Source: Gallaecimonas pentaromativorans
Lineage (GTDB): Bacteria > Pseudomonadota > Gammaproteobacteria > Enterobacterales > Gallaecimonadaceae
Length of the DNA stretch: 64,000 nt
NCBI RefSeq assembly: GCF_003751625.1
Contig: NZ_RJUL01000008.1
Coordinates: 1-64,000, forward strand
Reading direction: 5' to 3'
In this document: in pieces, positions 1 through 8,165 of the stretch
Numbering within the stretch: the first letter of the stretch is position 1
Layout: the number at the start of each line of letters is the position of its first letter
The notes under the pieces: generated by a model
The model's input: only the letters and a program-made list of their open reading frames with translations
Told to the model about the DNA's origin: nothing
The model's database searches: none
Position numbers and translations under genes: made by a program

Positions 1-90
1 ACCTGACTCCATTCCGAACTCAGAAGTGAAACGCAGCCGCGCCGATGGTAGTGTGGCATTCGCCATGTGAGAGTAGGTCACCGCCAGGCA
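1..90 (+). rRNA. rrf: 5S ribosomal RNA, 3' part
   Basis: The window opens inside a 5S rRNA: the stretch ACCTGACTCCATTCCGAACT followed by AGAAGTGAAACGC and the end GAGAGTAGGTCACCGCCAGG is the conserved gammaproteobacterial 5S core and 3' strand of helix I. About 25-30 bases of the 5' end lie before position 1. It is followed at once by an intrinsic terminator, so this is the distal end of an rrn operon transcribed on the plus strand. Confidence 0.95.
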
Positions 91-104
91 CCTAATAAAC
101 GAAG

Positions 105-134
105 AACCCCAGCCTTACGGCTGGGGTTTTTTCG
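105..134 (+). terminator. rrn operon intrinsic terminator
   Basis: Perfect hairpin AACCCCAGCC / GGCTGGGGTT with a 4-base loop followed by a run of T. It sits 15 bases after the 5S rRNA end and closes the rRNA operon. Confidence 0.93.
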
Positions 135-153
135 TTTATAGCGCCCAACGGCG

Positions 154-440
154 CCCACCCGCCCATCACGGCCACCGCCGCAAGCGGTGTGGCATGGCAA
201 CGCACGTCCTTGTGCGTCGTCCCTGCGGGACCGTGCTGCGCACGTCCAAGCGCCGGTTCCCGACGCGCTTGTCGCCAGGTGATGTAGCTTCACCTCACAT
301 GGCGAAAGCAAACAAGCCGCTGCCGCAGGCAGCGTCCTTCCCGTGTGAGAGGAGGGCGAAGCCGGGAATAGCAGCATGAACAGTTTCATGCTGCCCGGCG
401 TAGCGGGCCGCGCTCTGCGCGGCCCTGGCCACCGCCAGGC
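154..440. repeat. 287-bp direct repeat, copy 1
   Basis: First of two nearly identical non-coding blocks downstream of the 5S rRNA (other copy 541-828). It is rich in short hairpins, for example GTGATGTAGCTTCAC-like and CGTCCCTGCGGGACC-like stems. Its last bases, CACCGCCAGGCACCTAA, equal the end of the 5S gene and the start of its trailer, so the block ends with a 5S-derived tail and is followed, like the true 5S, by a terminator. No convincing protein is encoded; the reading frames present are short, overlap on both strands and lack ribosome sites. Confidence 0.9.
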
Positions 441-488
441 ACCTAACACGAAACGCAAAAGTCTGGGCCCACCTCGGGCGAGAGAAAG

Positions 489-515
489 GCCGGGGCTCGG
501 CGCCCCCGGCTTTTT
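489..515 (+). terminator. intrinsic terminator after repeat copy 1
   Basis: Stem GCCGGGG / CCCCGGC followed by TTTTT. It lies 49 bases after the 5S-like tail of repeat copy 1, mirroring the true 5S gene and its terminator, which suggests the block arose from an rrn operon end. Confidence 0.8.
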
Positions 516-540
516 GCATTTGGGCTACGCCCGGCGGTGA

Positions 541-828
541 CCCACCCGTACATCACGGCCACCGCCGCAAGCGGTGTGGCATGGCAACGCACGTCCTTGT
601 GCGTCGTCCCTTCGGGACCGTGCTGCGCACGTCCAAGCGCCGGTTCCCGACGCGCTTGTCGCCATGTGATGTAGCTTCACCTCTCATGGAGGCAAGCAAA
701 CAAGCCGCTGCCGCAGGCAGTGTCCTTCCCCTGTGAGAGGAGGGCGAAGCCGGGAATAGCGGCATGAACAGTTTCATGCTGCCCGGCGTAGCGGGTCGCG
801 CTCTGCGCGGCCCTGGCCACCGCCAGGC
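541..828. repeat. 287-bp direct repeat, copy 2
   Basis: Second copy of the block at 154-440, differing at scattered bases (for example GTACATCACGG for GCCCATCACGG and CCATGTGATG for CCAGGTGATG). It also ends in CACCGCCAGGC, but the match to the 5S trailer stops there and no terminator follows. Confidence 0.9.
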
Positions 829-1084
829 TTCAAAAGTGGCTCTTTGCTCTCGCCTCTCACATTGCTATGAAAGCCGTCCCCTCTCGGAAACCTTCCCTGG
901 CCAGTCACCCCGTTCGCACATCCGGTGTGCTCGCACTACTCGGACTGTCCCTGTCCTCGCCCTTCGGGCCATCGTCGCTTGGCTCCGATGTTCAACTTTG
1001 CTCCAGGCAAAGTTGTCGCCTGCGTGAAAGCAGCGCTTTCACTTCGAGGCTCACCCACCGCTGTACCTCCCTTATTTATACGGA
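829..1084. other. non-coding stretch with small hairpins
   Basis: No gene recognised. Together with 141-828 this makes almost 950 bases without a supportable protein. It contains short perfect hairpins such as AACTTTGC/GCAAAGTT near 994-1014 and GTGAAAGC/GCTTTCAC near 1024-1042. Frames that are open here have no family resemblance and run into the opposite-strand kinase gene. Confidence 0.6.
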
Positions 1085-2956
1085 TCACAGCGCCGGTGTT
1101 TCGAGATTCTGTGGGAGTTGTAGGAAGAACGTGGTGCCTTGGCCTAGCCGGGATTGGACTTTGACTTTGCCGCGAAGCACGCTCACGACCCAGTTGTAGA
1201 CAAAGTGCAGCCCCAGGCCAGAGTTGCCCTTGCCGCGACCTGTGGTAACGAAAGGGTCGAAGATCTGGGGGATAAAGCTGGGCTCAATGCCCTTGCCGTT
1301 GTCAGAAACCGTAATAGATACCCAACCTTTCTCCAGCCTGGCTTTAATGTTGATGCTGCCTTTGTTGTTAGTGTCAAAGCCATGATCCAAGGCGTTTGTG
1401 ATTAGGTTCTGTAGCACCTGGGACAGGGTGCCGGGCTGCGAACGCATTTCAATCTCTGGCGGTATATCCAGCACTATCGCAACATGCTGTTTGGCCGCTC
1501 GTATCTTTATGGCGTCGGTAAGGTCGTTTGCTACTTGCAGCAGTTTAAAAGCAACAACGTCTTCGTTACTGCGGTCTATGGCCAGCCGTTTAAAGCGTTG
1601 CACCAAGGTAACGGAACGGGCCAAGTTCTGCTCAGCCAAGGCCAGTCCCTGTTCGGCATTGACAAGAAAGCTATCCAGATCAGAGCGGGTGAGGCCGCCG
1701 CTAATTTGAGCCTTAAGGGTGTCCAAATCACTTTGTTGTTTGGATATGGCCATCATGGCGCTGCCGATAGGGGTGTTGAGCTCATGGGCAACACCCGCCA
1801 CCATCATGCCGAGGGAGGAGAGCTTCCTGGCTTCGACCAAATCATCTTGCAGGACTTGCTGCTGCTCAAGCAGGGTTTGAGCTTGTTGCTGTGCCTCAAA
1901 AAGGCGCTGATTGTCGCGGTCCAGCTGATCGTTTAGCCCCTTGAGGCTGTGCAGGTAATTGCGCTCGTGCCTGATAAGCCAAATCCCTGGGATAAAAAGC
2001 ACCAAAGCAATCACGCCTGCCTCCCACAGTACGCGCTGCCGGTTTGCCTGGGTTTGTGCAGCCGGGGTGATAGCCAGTAGGAAAATATCGCGGCTGCCAT
2101 CTGCCATCAGGCTGCTGCGTTCACTGGATACGCTGCCAAGTTTAAAGGCCATTGCATTGTCCGTCTTATCCTTGGTCAGCTCCTGCCACAATGCCGGTGT
2201 CTGTGTTTTTAGATTGTATTGAGGGTGGTTGAGATCGCGCCCCCACTGCCAGTCACTTTGTGGCGATAGCAACCAGTAGCCGTTGTCGTCGGCGATGCTG
2301 AGTTGGGTTTGATGCTGCTTGAGCGAGCTTAAGTGTTTGAATAATTTGGTGAGATCGTAGTTGAGGATCAATACCCCGTTGGGCATGGGGTCGATAATGC
2401 CGGTATGAAAGGCCACCCTTACCGTCGGTTTAAAAGGACGCTCCACTGCGCCATGTTCAACGTTGAGGTCGATAGGGGAAAAGTACAAAGCCGGCGGCAT
2501 GGTCTTCATGGCATCGGCAAAGTAATAGCGGTTGGCCTTGTTTTGTAGCTGCCAAGGTTGGGCAATCACCGTCTTTTGGTTCTTGATGTCGACCCTCACC
2601 ATTTCCATGCCGCTTTCATCCAGCCATCGCACCTGCTGGAGATTACGGATGGACAGCCCGAAGCGGGTAAAAACATCGGCGGCTATGCCAAGTTGAGGGG
2701 CCTGTTGCCTGTCCAGGGCGATATTGAGGGAGTGGTCGAGGTGCAGCAGGTTCAGGGCATTGCGAATATCCCCCAGTTCGCGGTTAATAAGGGCGATAGC
2801 GCTGGTCAGCAGATTGTGGTGATCCCGCTCCATGTCGCTTTGAATATCTGCGAGCTTGGTTTTGTACCAGAAGCCAGCTACCAGCAACGGCAGCAGCAGC
2901 ACCGTCAGGTAAAGTAGCTGCAGGTAACTGCGGTTGTGGTAACGGCGACTTGCCAT
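1085..2956 (-). CDS. membrane sensor histidine kinase
   Basis: Hybrid-free sensor kinase of 623 residues. Visible parts: a transmembrane helix at about 11-28, a periplasmic sensor region of about 280 residues of cache-like appearance, a second helix at about 311-328, a coiled-coil linker rich in Gln, the H-box GVAHELNTPIGS with phospho-accepting His near residue 391, then an ATPase domain with SDNGKGIEP and GNSGLGLHFV glycine boxes. The start was set at the ATG that overlaps the stop of the upstream REC-EAL gene (TGATG); an ATG 24 bases earlier is in frame. The tight overlap suggests that this kinase signals to the response regulator encoded just before it. The ligand cannot be read from the sequence. 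Confidence 0.92.
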   Translation of the reverse strand: MASRRYHNRSYLQLLYLTVLLLPLLVAGFWYKTKLADIQSDMERDHHNLLTSAIALINRELGDIRNALNLLHLDHSLNIALDRQQAPQLGIAADVFTRFGLSIRNLQQVRWLDESGMEMVRVDIKNQKTVIAQPWQLQNKANRYYFADAMKTMPPALYFSPIDLNVEHGAVERPFKPTVRVAFHTGIIDPMPNGVLILNYDLTKLFKHLSSLKQHQTQLSIADDNGYWLLSPQSDWQWGRDLNHPQYNLKTQTPALWQELTKDKTDNAMAFKLGSVSSERSSLMADGSRDIFLLAITPAAQTQANRQRVLWEAGVIALVLFIPGIWLIRHERNYLHSLKGLNDQLDRDNQRLFEAQQQAQTLLEQQQVLQDDLVEARKLSSLGMMVAGVAHELNTPIGSAMMAISKQQSDLDTLKAQISGGLTRSDLDSFLVNAEQGLALAEQNLARSVTLVQRFKRLAIDRSNEDVVAFKLLQVANDLTDAIKIRAAKQHVAIVLDIPPEIEMRSQPGTLSQVLQNLITNALDHGFDTNNKGSINIKARLEKGWVSITVSDNGKGIEPSFIPQIFDPFVTTGRGKGNSGLGLHFVYNWVVSVLRGKVKVQSRLGQGTTFFLQLPQNLETPAL

Positions 2957-5211
2957 CAACGGGCCTGGGTGGCAAGCCAATCGAGCAAAGCCGGCAAAGG
3001 CATGGGCCTGGCGTAGTAGTAGCCCTGGCCCAGGGTGCAGCCCAGTTGCAACAGCATGCTCGATTGCTCTTCCGTCTCAATACCTTCGGCGACGATGGTG
3101 TAGTCAAACTTCTCCCCCAGCCTTATCACCATGTCTGCAAGCGAGTGGGTTACTTCGCTAAGCAGCAGGTCCTGCACAAAACTGCGGTCCAGCTTGATGA
3201 TGTCGATTGGCATCCAGGCCAGATGAGCCAGGGACGAATACCCGGTACCAAAGTCATCCAAAGCGATCTTCAGCCCAGTTTTTCGCAGATCCTCCAACAG
3301 CGGGCTGATTTCGTCATAGTCGGCCATGGCCTGGGATTCGGTGATCTCCAGCTCCAAGAAGGGGGCCAGCAACGGGTTTTGTGTCAGCACATTGGTCAGC
3401 CGCTCCATATAGCGGGGATTGACCAGATCCTTAAGGCAGGCGTTGAAGGACAATTGCAGGTAGAAGCCGAGTTGGTGCAACTGCTTGATGGCTTTGATGC
3501 ACTCTTCAAAAACAAAGATATCGATAACATGGCTGGTGCCGGAGGCTTCGGCCAGGCGCATAAACAGCTCCGGCGAGATCATGGTGCCGTCTGCGGTTCG
3601 CCAGCGGATCAACGCCTCCAGCCCCAACGGCCGGCCATCGCCCAGTTTGACCTTTGGCTGGAACACCAAAAAGAACTCGTTGTTTTCCAAGGCGCTGAAC
3701 GAGCGCTGCAATATCTCGTAATGCTCCCGCTGCTGGCGCGCTATCTGCGGGCAATAAGGCAGGTAGGAAAGGCCTTTTTCATGGGCTTTGGTCAAGCTTA
3801 CCCGCGCTAGGTTCAGCACATCTTCGCCGCTCAGCTCTCCCACTTCGCTAAGGCTGATGCTGGTGACGGTGAGTGGCAGGGAGTGAAGCACTGCGTCGAC
3901 CGTCACTTCAAAGGAGTCCAGCCGTTTGAGTTGTTCTTCTCCCGGCATGGCGCCTTGGCTGACCATCACCGCCAGGGTGTCTGAGGCGATGCGGGCGATG
4001 TCTCTGAATATCGGGTCGCCGGCCGCCAGTTGCAGCACCAGTTGCTGGATGATGCGCTCGATATGGTCGTGGCCGAAGGTCAGGCTGCAAGAGAAGTGGT
4101 CGTCGATGGAAATGGCGATAAGGGAAGTAGCCCGGCGCTCTTCTTCGTTGAGCAAAGACAGCTCTCGCAGCAGCCAGTTACGGTTGTGGATCTTCAAAGA
4201 CGAGTCCAGGTACGCGAGCTCATTGAGGCGATTGGTCAGGGCTATCTGGGTAAAGCCGATGCGGGCGTTCTCGGCAAAAACCTGCAAGAGTCTGATATGG
4301 CTGGTACTGAGCTTGATGGGGGATTTCACCACGATCAGGTAGTGCTGGTTTAGCTCGGGGCTAAATTCGCGGTTCACCTGCGACTTGAAGTAAAACACCG
4401 AGCAATGCTCGTTGATGGTATTGGCCTGGTTTTTAAGGGCATTTTTAATGGCGCTGCGAATGTCGTCCGTCAGCGGCGCCAGGGCTGTTGCCTCGTCCCC
4501 CAGCTCTGCCACCGTCATGCCGTTAAAGGCGCCGCTGGCGCAAATTACCTTTTGTGGCACCCCGTCATCGTAGAGCAGGGCGACGATACCGTCTGCGGTG
4601 GCTGATAAGCCGATGATCTCGGATACCTGTTCCAGTATCGACAGGGCAAACTGCTCGGTGTTTTGCCGGTTGATCATGGCGCGGGAGGCATCGGCAATCA
4701 TCTGCAGGCCGTTGCGGGCCTGTTCCAACTCGATAAGGGTCTGCCAAGAGCGTAGGTTGGTGGTGACAATGGACGGTAGCCGGCCTTTGAGTTCGGATTT
4801 ATCCCAGTATTCGTTGATGTCGTAGTTGTCGATAACGTCATTGCGCGGCGCCACGCCGGGCTGGCCGGTCAACAGCACGATGCGCACTGACTGGTTACCA
4901 ATCACGTTACGAATGGTCTCCACCAGCCGCAGCCCGGCGTCGTCTACCTCCATCACCACGTCCAGCAGAATAAGGGCGATATCGCTGTGGCAGTTGATGG
5001 CGTCGATGGCGGTAGGAATGGAGTTGGCGGTCAACACCTCTACCCGGCGGCCAAGGTAGTGGAGGTTTGATAGGGAATAAAGGATGGAGGCCTGAAAGCC
5101 CGGGTCATCCTCAACCGAGAGAATACGCCAGGGAGCCGAGTCTTGTTGGGGGCTGGTGTCCTTGTCTCCGGTCTTTTCCCTGGCAAACTCAAAAAGATCG
5201 TTCCTGATCAT
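2956..5211 (-). CDS. REC-DUF3369-EAL c-di-GMP phosphodiesterase
   Basis: A 751-residue response regulator. N-terminal receiver domain with VEDD acid pocket near 33-36 and phospho-acceptor Asp in LLDVVME near 84. It continues into a GAF-like DUF3369 region (about 150-320), a degenerate GGDEF-like region without the GGDEF motif (about 335-480), and an EAL domain (about 490-745). The EAL domain keeps the catalytic set: EALIRW, EITESQ, ALDDFGTGYSSL, KLDRSFV and AEGIETEEQ. It should therefore hydrolyse cyclic di-GMP when switched on by the downstream kinase. It is the first gene of a two-gene operon, sharing one base with the kinase start. Confidence 0.93.
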   Translation of the reverse strand: MIRNDLFEFAREKTGDKDTSPQQDSAPWRILSVEDDPGFQASILYSLSNLHYLGRRVEVLTANSIPTAIDAINCHSDIALILLDVVMEVDDAGLRLVETIRNVIGNQSVRIVLLTGQPGVAPRNDVIDNYDINEYWDKSELKGRLPSIVTTNLRSWQTLIELEQARNGLQMIADASRAMINRQNTEQFALSILEQVSEIIGLSATADGIVALLYDDGVPQKVICASGAFNGMTVAELGDEATALAPLTDDIRSAIKNALKNQANTINEHCSVFYFKSQVNREFSPELNQHYLIVVKSPIKLSTSHIRLLQVFAENARIGFTQIALTNRLNELAYLDSSLKIHNRNWLLRELSLLNEEERRATSLIAISIDDHFSCSLTFGHDHIERIIQQLVLQLAAGDPIFRDIARIASDTLAVMVSQGAMPGEEQLKRLDSFEVTVDAVLHSLPLTVTSISLSEVGELSGEDVLNLARVSLTKAHEKGLSYLPYCPQIARQQREHYEILQRSFSALENNEFFLVFQPKVKLGDGRPLGLEALIRWRTADGTMISPELFMRLAEASGTSHVIDIFVFEECIKAIKQLHQLGFYLQLSFNACLKDLVNPRYMERLTNVLTQNPLLAPFLELEITESQAMADYDEISPLLEDLRKTGLKIALDDFGTGYSSLAHLAWMPIDIIKLDRSFVQDLLLSEVTHSLADMVIRLGEKFDYTIVAEGIETEEQSSMLLQLGCTLGQGYYYARPMPLPALLDWLATQAR

Positions 5212-5436
5212 GGTTATTCCTGCTACCTGCCGTAACCGGCGGCTGCCCGGCGGTTAGATTGTCTGTAAGTCACTATCACTTATAGGCATTGGCAAGCTTG
5301 GCCGCCAGTGAGGTTGCCGTGTTGGGAACGGAGTTTGTTGGGAATTTGCCCCCTCTTGCCGGGCCTTGAGGCTGGTATCTCAAAGCCGGCATCGGTAGGC
5401 TCTGGTTATTCTTTCTTTTCTGATGAGTTGTACATC

Positions 5437-5814
5437 ATGCAGGCATTGTTGTTTGTTGCCCTGGGCGGCGCTGTGGGCGCCATGTTGCGTTTTGGCATCA
5501 GCGAGTTTGCGGTTTGGCTGCTGGGCCGCGGCTTTCCCTACGGAACCCTGGCGGTAAACCTGCTGGGCTCCCTGCTGATGGGCATCCTGATGGGTCTTAT
5601 TCTTAGTGGCCAAATGGAAAACTACCCCTGGCGTAACCTCATCGGCATCGGTTTTCTGGGGGCTTTGACCACCTTTTCCACCTTCGCCATGGACAACGTG
5701 CTGCTGCTGGAGCAGGGCGACTTTTTAAAAGCCGGCCTCAACATCTTCCTCAATCTGAGCCTGACCATCTTGTTGGCCGTGGCCGGCATGGCGTTGGTCC
5801 GCCACCATCTGTAA
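5437..5814 (+). CDS. crcB: fluoride channel CrcB (Fluc)
   Basis: A 125-residue protein with four hydrophobic segments, the usual size of a Fluc subunit that works as a dual-topology dimer exporting fluoride. Family signatures are visible: GGAVGAMLRF near the start, GTLAVNLLGS, and GFLGALTTFSTFA with the Phe-box region. I chose the ATG at 5437 because the protein begins exactly as in the family; the frame is open further upstream but that extension has no resemblance to anything. Its stop lies nine bases before the next gene, so the two may be co-transcribed. Confidence 0.95.
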   Translation: MQALLFVALGGAVGAMLRFGISEFAVWLLGRGFPYGTLAVNLLGSLLMGILMGLILSGQMENYPWRNLIGIGFLGALTTFSTFAMDNVLLLEQGDFLKAGLNIFLNLSLTILLAVAGMALVRHHL

Positions 5815-5823
5815 GGAGCGGCC

Positions 5824-8001
5824 ATGAGCAACGCACTGACTCTCGAGCGTATCTTCTCGGCGCCGGGGCTTTCCGGTGCTGCCTTGCGGGCGCCGGCTTT
5901 TTCTCCCGACGGGCGCCTGGTGACCTTCTTACAAGGCCGCGACAACGACCCCAGTCGGCTGGACTTATGGGCCTATGACATCGCCAGCGGCACATTGCGG
6001 CTGCTGGTGGATGCCGACCAACTGCACCAAGGGGACGAATCCCTCAGCGACGAGGAAAAAGCCCGCCGTGAGCGCCAGCGCCTCTTTGCCTCGGGCATTG
6101 TCGAATACCACTGGTCCCACGACGGCAAGGCGTTGCTGTTCCCCCTGGCTGGCAACCTTTACTACTACCCGTTAGGGGGGCAGGCGCGCCAGCTCACCGA
6201 TTCTGCGGCTTTTGATCTCGACGCCAAGTTCAGCCCCGACGACACCCAGGTGGCCTTTGTGCGCGACCAGAACCTCTGGGTGCTGGACCTTGCCAGCGGC
6301 CAGGTGCGGCCCCTGACCCAAGACGGCGCCGGCCCCATCAAAAATGGTATGGCCGAGTTTGTGGCCCAAGAGGAGATGGCGCGGCTGAGCGGTTATTGGT
6401 GGTCACCAGACAGCCGCCAAATCGCCTTCTTGCAGGTGGACGAAAGCCCGGTGCCCGAGGTGACCCGTAACGAGATTTACGCCGAGCGTATCGAGCTTAT
6501 CCAGCAGCGCTACCCGGCGGCGGGCGATGCCAATGTCAGGGTGAAGCTGGGCGTGCTCAGCGTAGAGAGCGGCAGCGTGACCTGGCTTGACCTTGGCAGT
6601 GATGAGGACATCTACATAGCCCGGGTCGATTGGAGCCAGGACCCCAACCTGCTGACCTACCAGTGGCAAAACCGCAACCAGCAGCGTCTTGAGTTACGCG
6701 GTGTTGACCTTGCCACCGGCCACACCCGGTTGCTGCTGGCCGAGAGCGCCGACACCTGGGTGAACCTTCACGACGATCTGCGCTTTCTAAAAGCCGACAA
6801 CAGCCTGCTGTGGGCGTCTGAGCGCAGCGGCTTTAAGCACCTTTATCACCTAAAAGACGGCGAGCTGGCCCCGCTCACTCAAGGGCAATGGCAGCTCGAT
6901 GCCGTGAAGGTGGTGGACGAAGCCAGTGGCTGGGTGTACTTCAGCGGCTGGCTTAGCGACCCCAAAGAGCGCCAGCTTTATCGCGCTCGCCTCGATGGCA
7001 GCAGCGCCAGCCCCGAGCTTGTCTCCAAAGAGGCCGGCTGGCATGAGGTCACCTTCAGCCCGGATGCCGGCCATTACCTGGACTTGTACTCGCGTTTTGA
7101 CCAGCCGCCCCAGGTTGCCCTTCATGACGCCAGCGGGCAGCGCCTGGCGTACCTGGTGGAAAACCGCCTCGATGAGCGTCACCCCTTGAGCCCTTATCTG
7201 GGCCAGTGGACGGCGCCGCAATACGGCACCTTGGCGGCCGAAGACGGCCAAACTCTCCATTATCAGGTGTTCAAGCCGTCCACGCCGATGCCGCCAAAGG
7301 GCTATCCGGCCATAGTGCGGGTTTATGGCGGCCCCCATGCGCAGCTGGTGGTCAACGCCTGGAGCGAGGCCAACCTCTGGACCCAATACATGGTGCAGCG
7401 CGGTTATGTGGTGTTCCAATTGGATAACCGCGGCAGCTTCAACCGTGGCAAGGCCTTTGAAGATGCCATTTACCAGCAACTGGCGGTGGCCGAGCTTGCT
7501 GACCAAGTACAAGGCGCCCAGTGGCTCAAAGCCCAAGATTTTGTTGATGGCAGCCGGGTGGGCATCTATGGCCACAGCTACGGCGGATTCATGACCTTAA
7601 TGGCGATGTTCCGCTCAGGCCATACCTTTGCCGCCGGGGTGTCCGGGGCGCCGGTAACCGACTGGTACCTCTACGACAGCCACTATACCGAGCGTTACCT
7701 CAATACCCCCCAGGCCAATGGCGCTGGCTACGAGCGCTCGGCGGTATTTCCCTACACCCAAGGTCTTGCTGGGGAGCTGCTTATCTACCACGGCATGGCC
7801 GACGACAACGTGCTGTTCAGCAACACCACCAAGCTGGCCAACCAGTTGCAGCAGCAGGGCAAACTCTTTGAACTGATGGCCTATCCTGGCGCCAAGCATT
7901 CCCTCTATGGCCGGGAAACCCGCATCCACATGTATAAAACCATCAGCCACTTCTTTGACCGCACCTTGGGGCGCGGCCTTATCAGCGCCCCCAACCTCTG
8001 A
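5824..8001 (+). CDS. S9 family peptidase, dipeptidyl peptidase IV-like
   Basis: A 725-residue prolyl oligopeptidase-family serine peptidase. The N-terminal two-thirds is a beta-propeller of the DPP IV type with repeated SPDG/SPDD-like turns. The C-terminal alpha/beta hydrolase domain shows the catalytic serine in GIYGHSYGGFM, the acid in HGMADDNV and the histidine in GAKHSLYG. These enzymes release Xaa-Pro dipeptides from the N-terminus of peptides. A Glu-rich DPP-type motif (FVAQEEMARLSGYWW) in the propeller supports DPP IV over oligopeptidase. No signal peptide is evident, so a cytoplasmic place is likely. Strong ribosome site AAGGAG eight bases before ATG; a terminator follows. Confidence 0.93.
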   Translation: MSNALTLERIFSAPGLSGAALRAPAFSPDGRLVTFLQGRDNDPSRLDLWAYDIASGTLRLLVDADQLHQGDESLSDEEKARRERQRLFASGIVEYHWSHDGKALLFPLAGNLYYYPLGGQARQLTDSAAFDLDAKFSPDDTQVAFVRDQNLWVLDLASGQVRPLTQDGAGPIKNGMAEFVAQEEMARLSGYWWSPDSRQIAFLQVDESPVPEVTRNEIYAERIELIQQRYPAAGDANVRVKLGVLSVESGSVTWLDLGSDEDIYIARVDWSQDPNLLTYQWQNRNQQRLELRGVDLATGHTRLLLAESADTWVNLHDDLRFLKADNSLLWASERSGFKHLYHLKDGELAPLTQGQWQLDAVKVVDEASGWVYFSGWLSDPKERQLYRARLDGSSASPELVSKEAGWHEVTFSPDAGHYLDLYSRFDQPPQVALHDASGQRLAYLVENRLDERHPLSPYLGQWTAPQYGTLAAEDGQTLHYQVFKPSTPMPPKGYPAIVRVYGGPHAQLVVNAWSEANLWTQYMVQRGYVVFQLDNRGSFNRGKAFEDAIYQQLAVAELADQVQGAQWLKAQDFVDGSRVGIYGHSYGGFMTLMAMFRSGHTFAAGVSGAPVTDWYLYDSHYTERYLNTPQANGAGYERSAVFPYTQGLAGELLIYHGMADDNVLFSNTTKLANQLQQQGKLFELMAYPGAKHSLYGRETRIHMYKTISHFFDRTLGRGLISAPNL

Positions 8002-8003
8002 CC

Positions 8004-8030
8004 CAAAGGCCGCCTCGCGCGGCCTTTTTT
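8004..8030 (+). terminator. intrinsic terminator
   Basis: AAAGGCCGC / GCGGCCTTTTTT hairpin two bases after the peptidase stop codon. Confidence 0.92.
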
Positions 8031-8165
8031 GTCGCTATCTTTTTGATCCTTCCCGGTTTAGGCGCCCGAACTGTGGCCCAGATCATGCTCTCATGGCTGT
8101 TATAAAAATAAATATATTATACGGTATACGTAAATGCCTGGGCTTTACGACACCAAGAGGGTGGG

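Noticed and set aside
867-1199. 110-residue open frame after the rRNA operon
   Set aside because: No ribosome site, no family resemblance, Arg/Ser/Pro-rich composition of an anti-frame, and it overlaps the 3' end of the kinase gene.
5281-5436. Fluoride riboswitch ahead of crcB
   Set aside because: A CTGATGAGTTGTAC stretch recalls the 3' part of the crcB motif, but the required GATGG and AACCGCC-like parts are not present in order.
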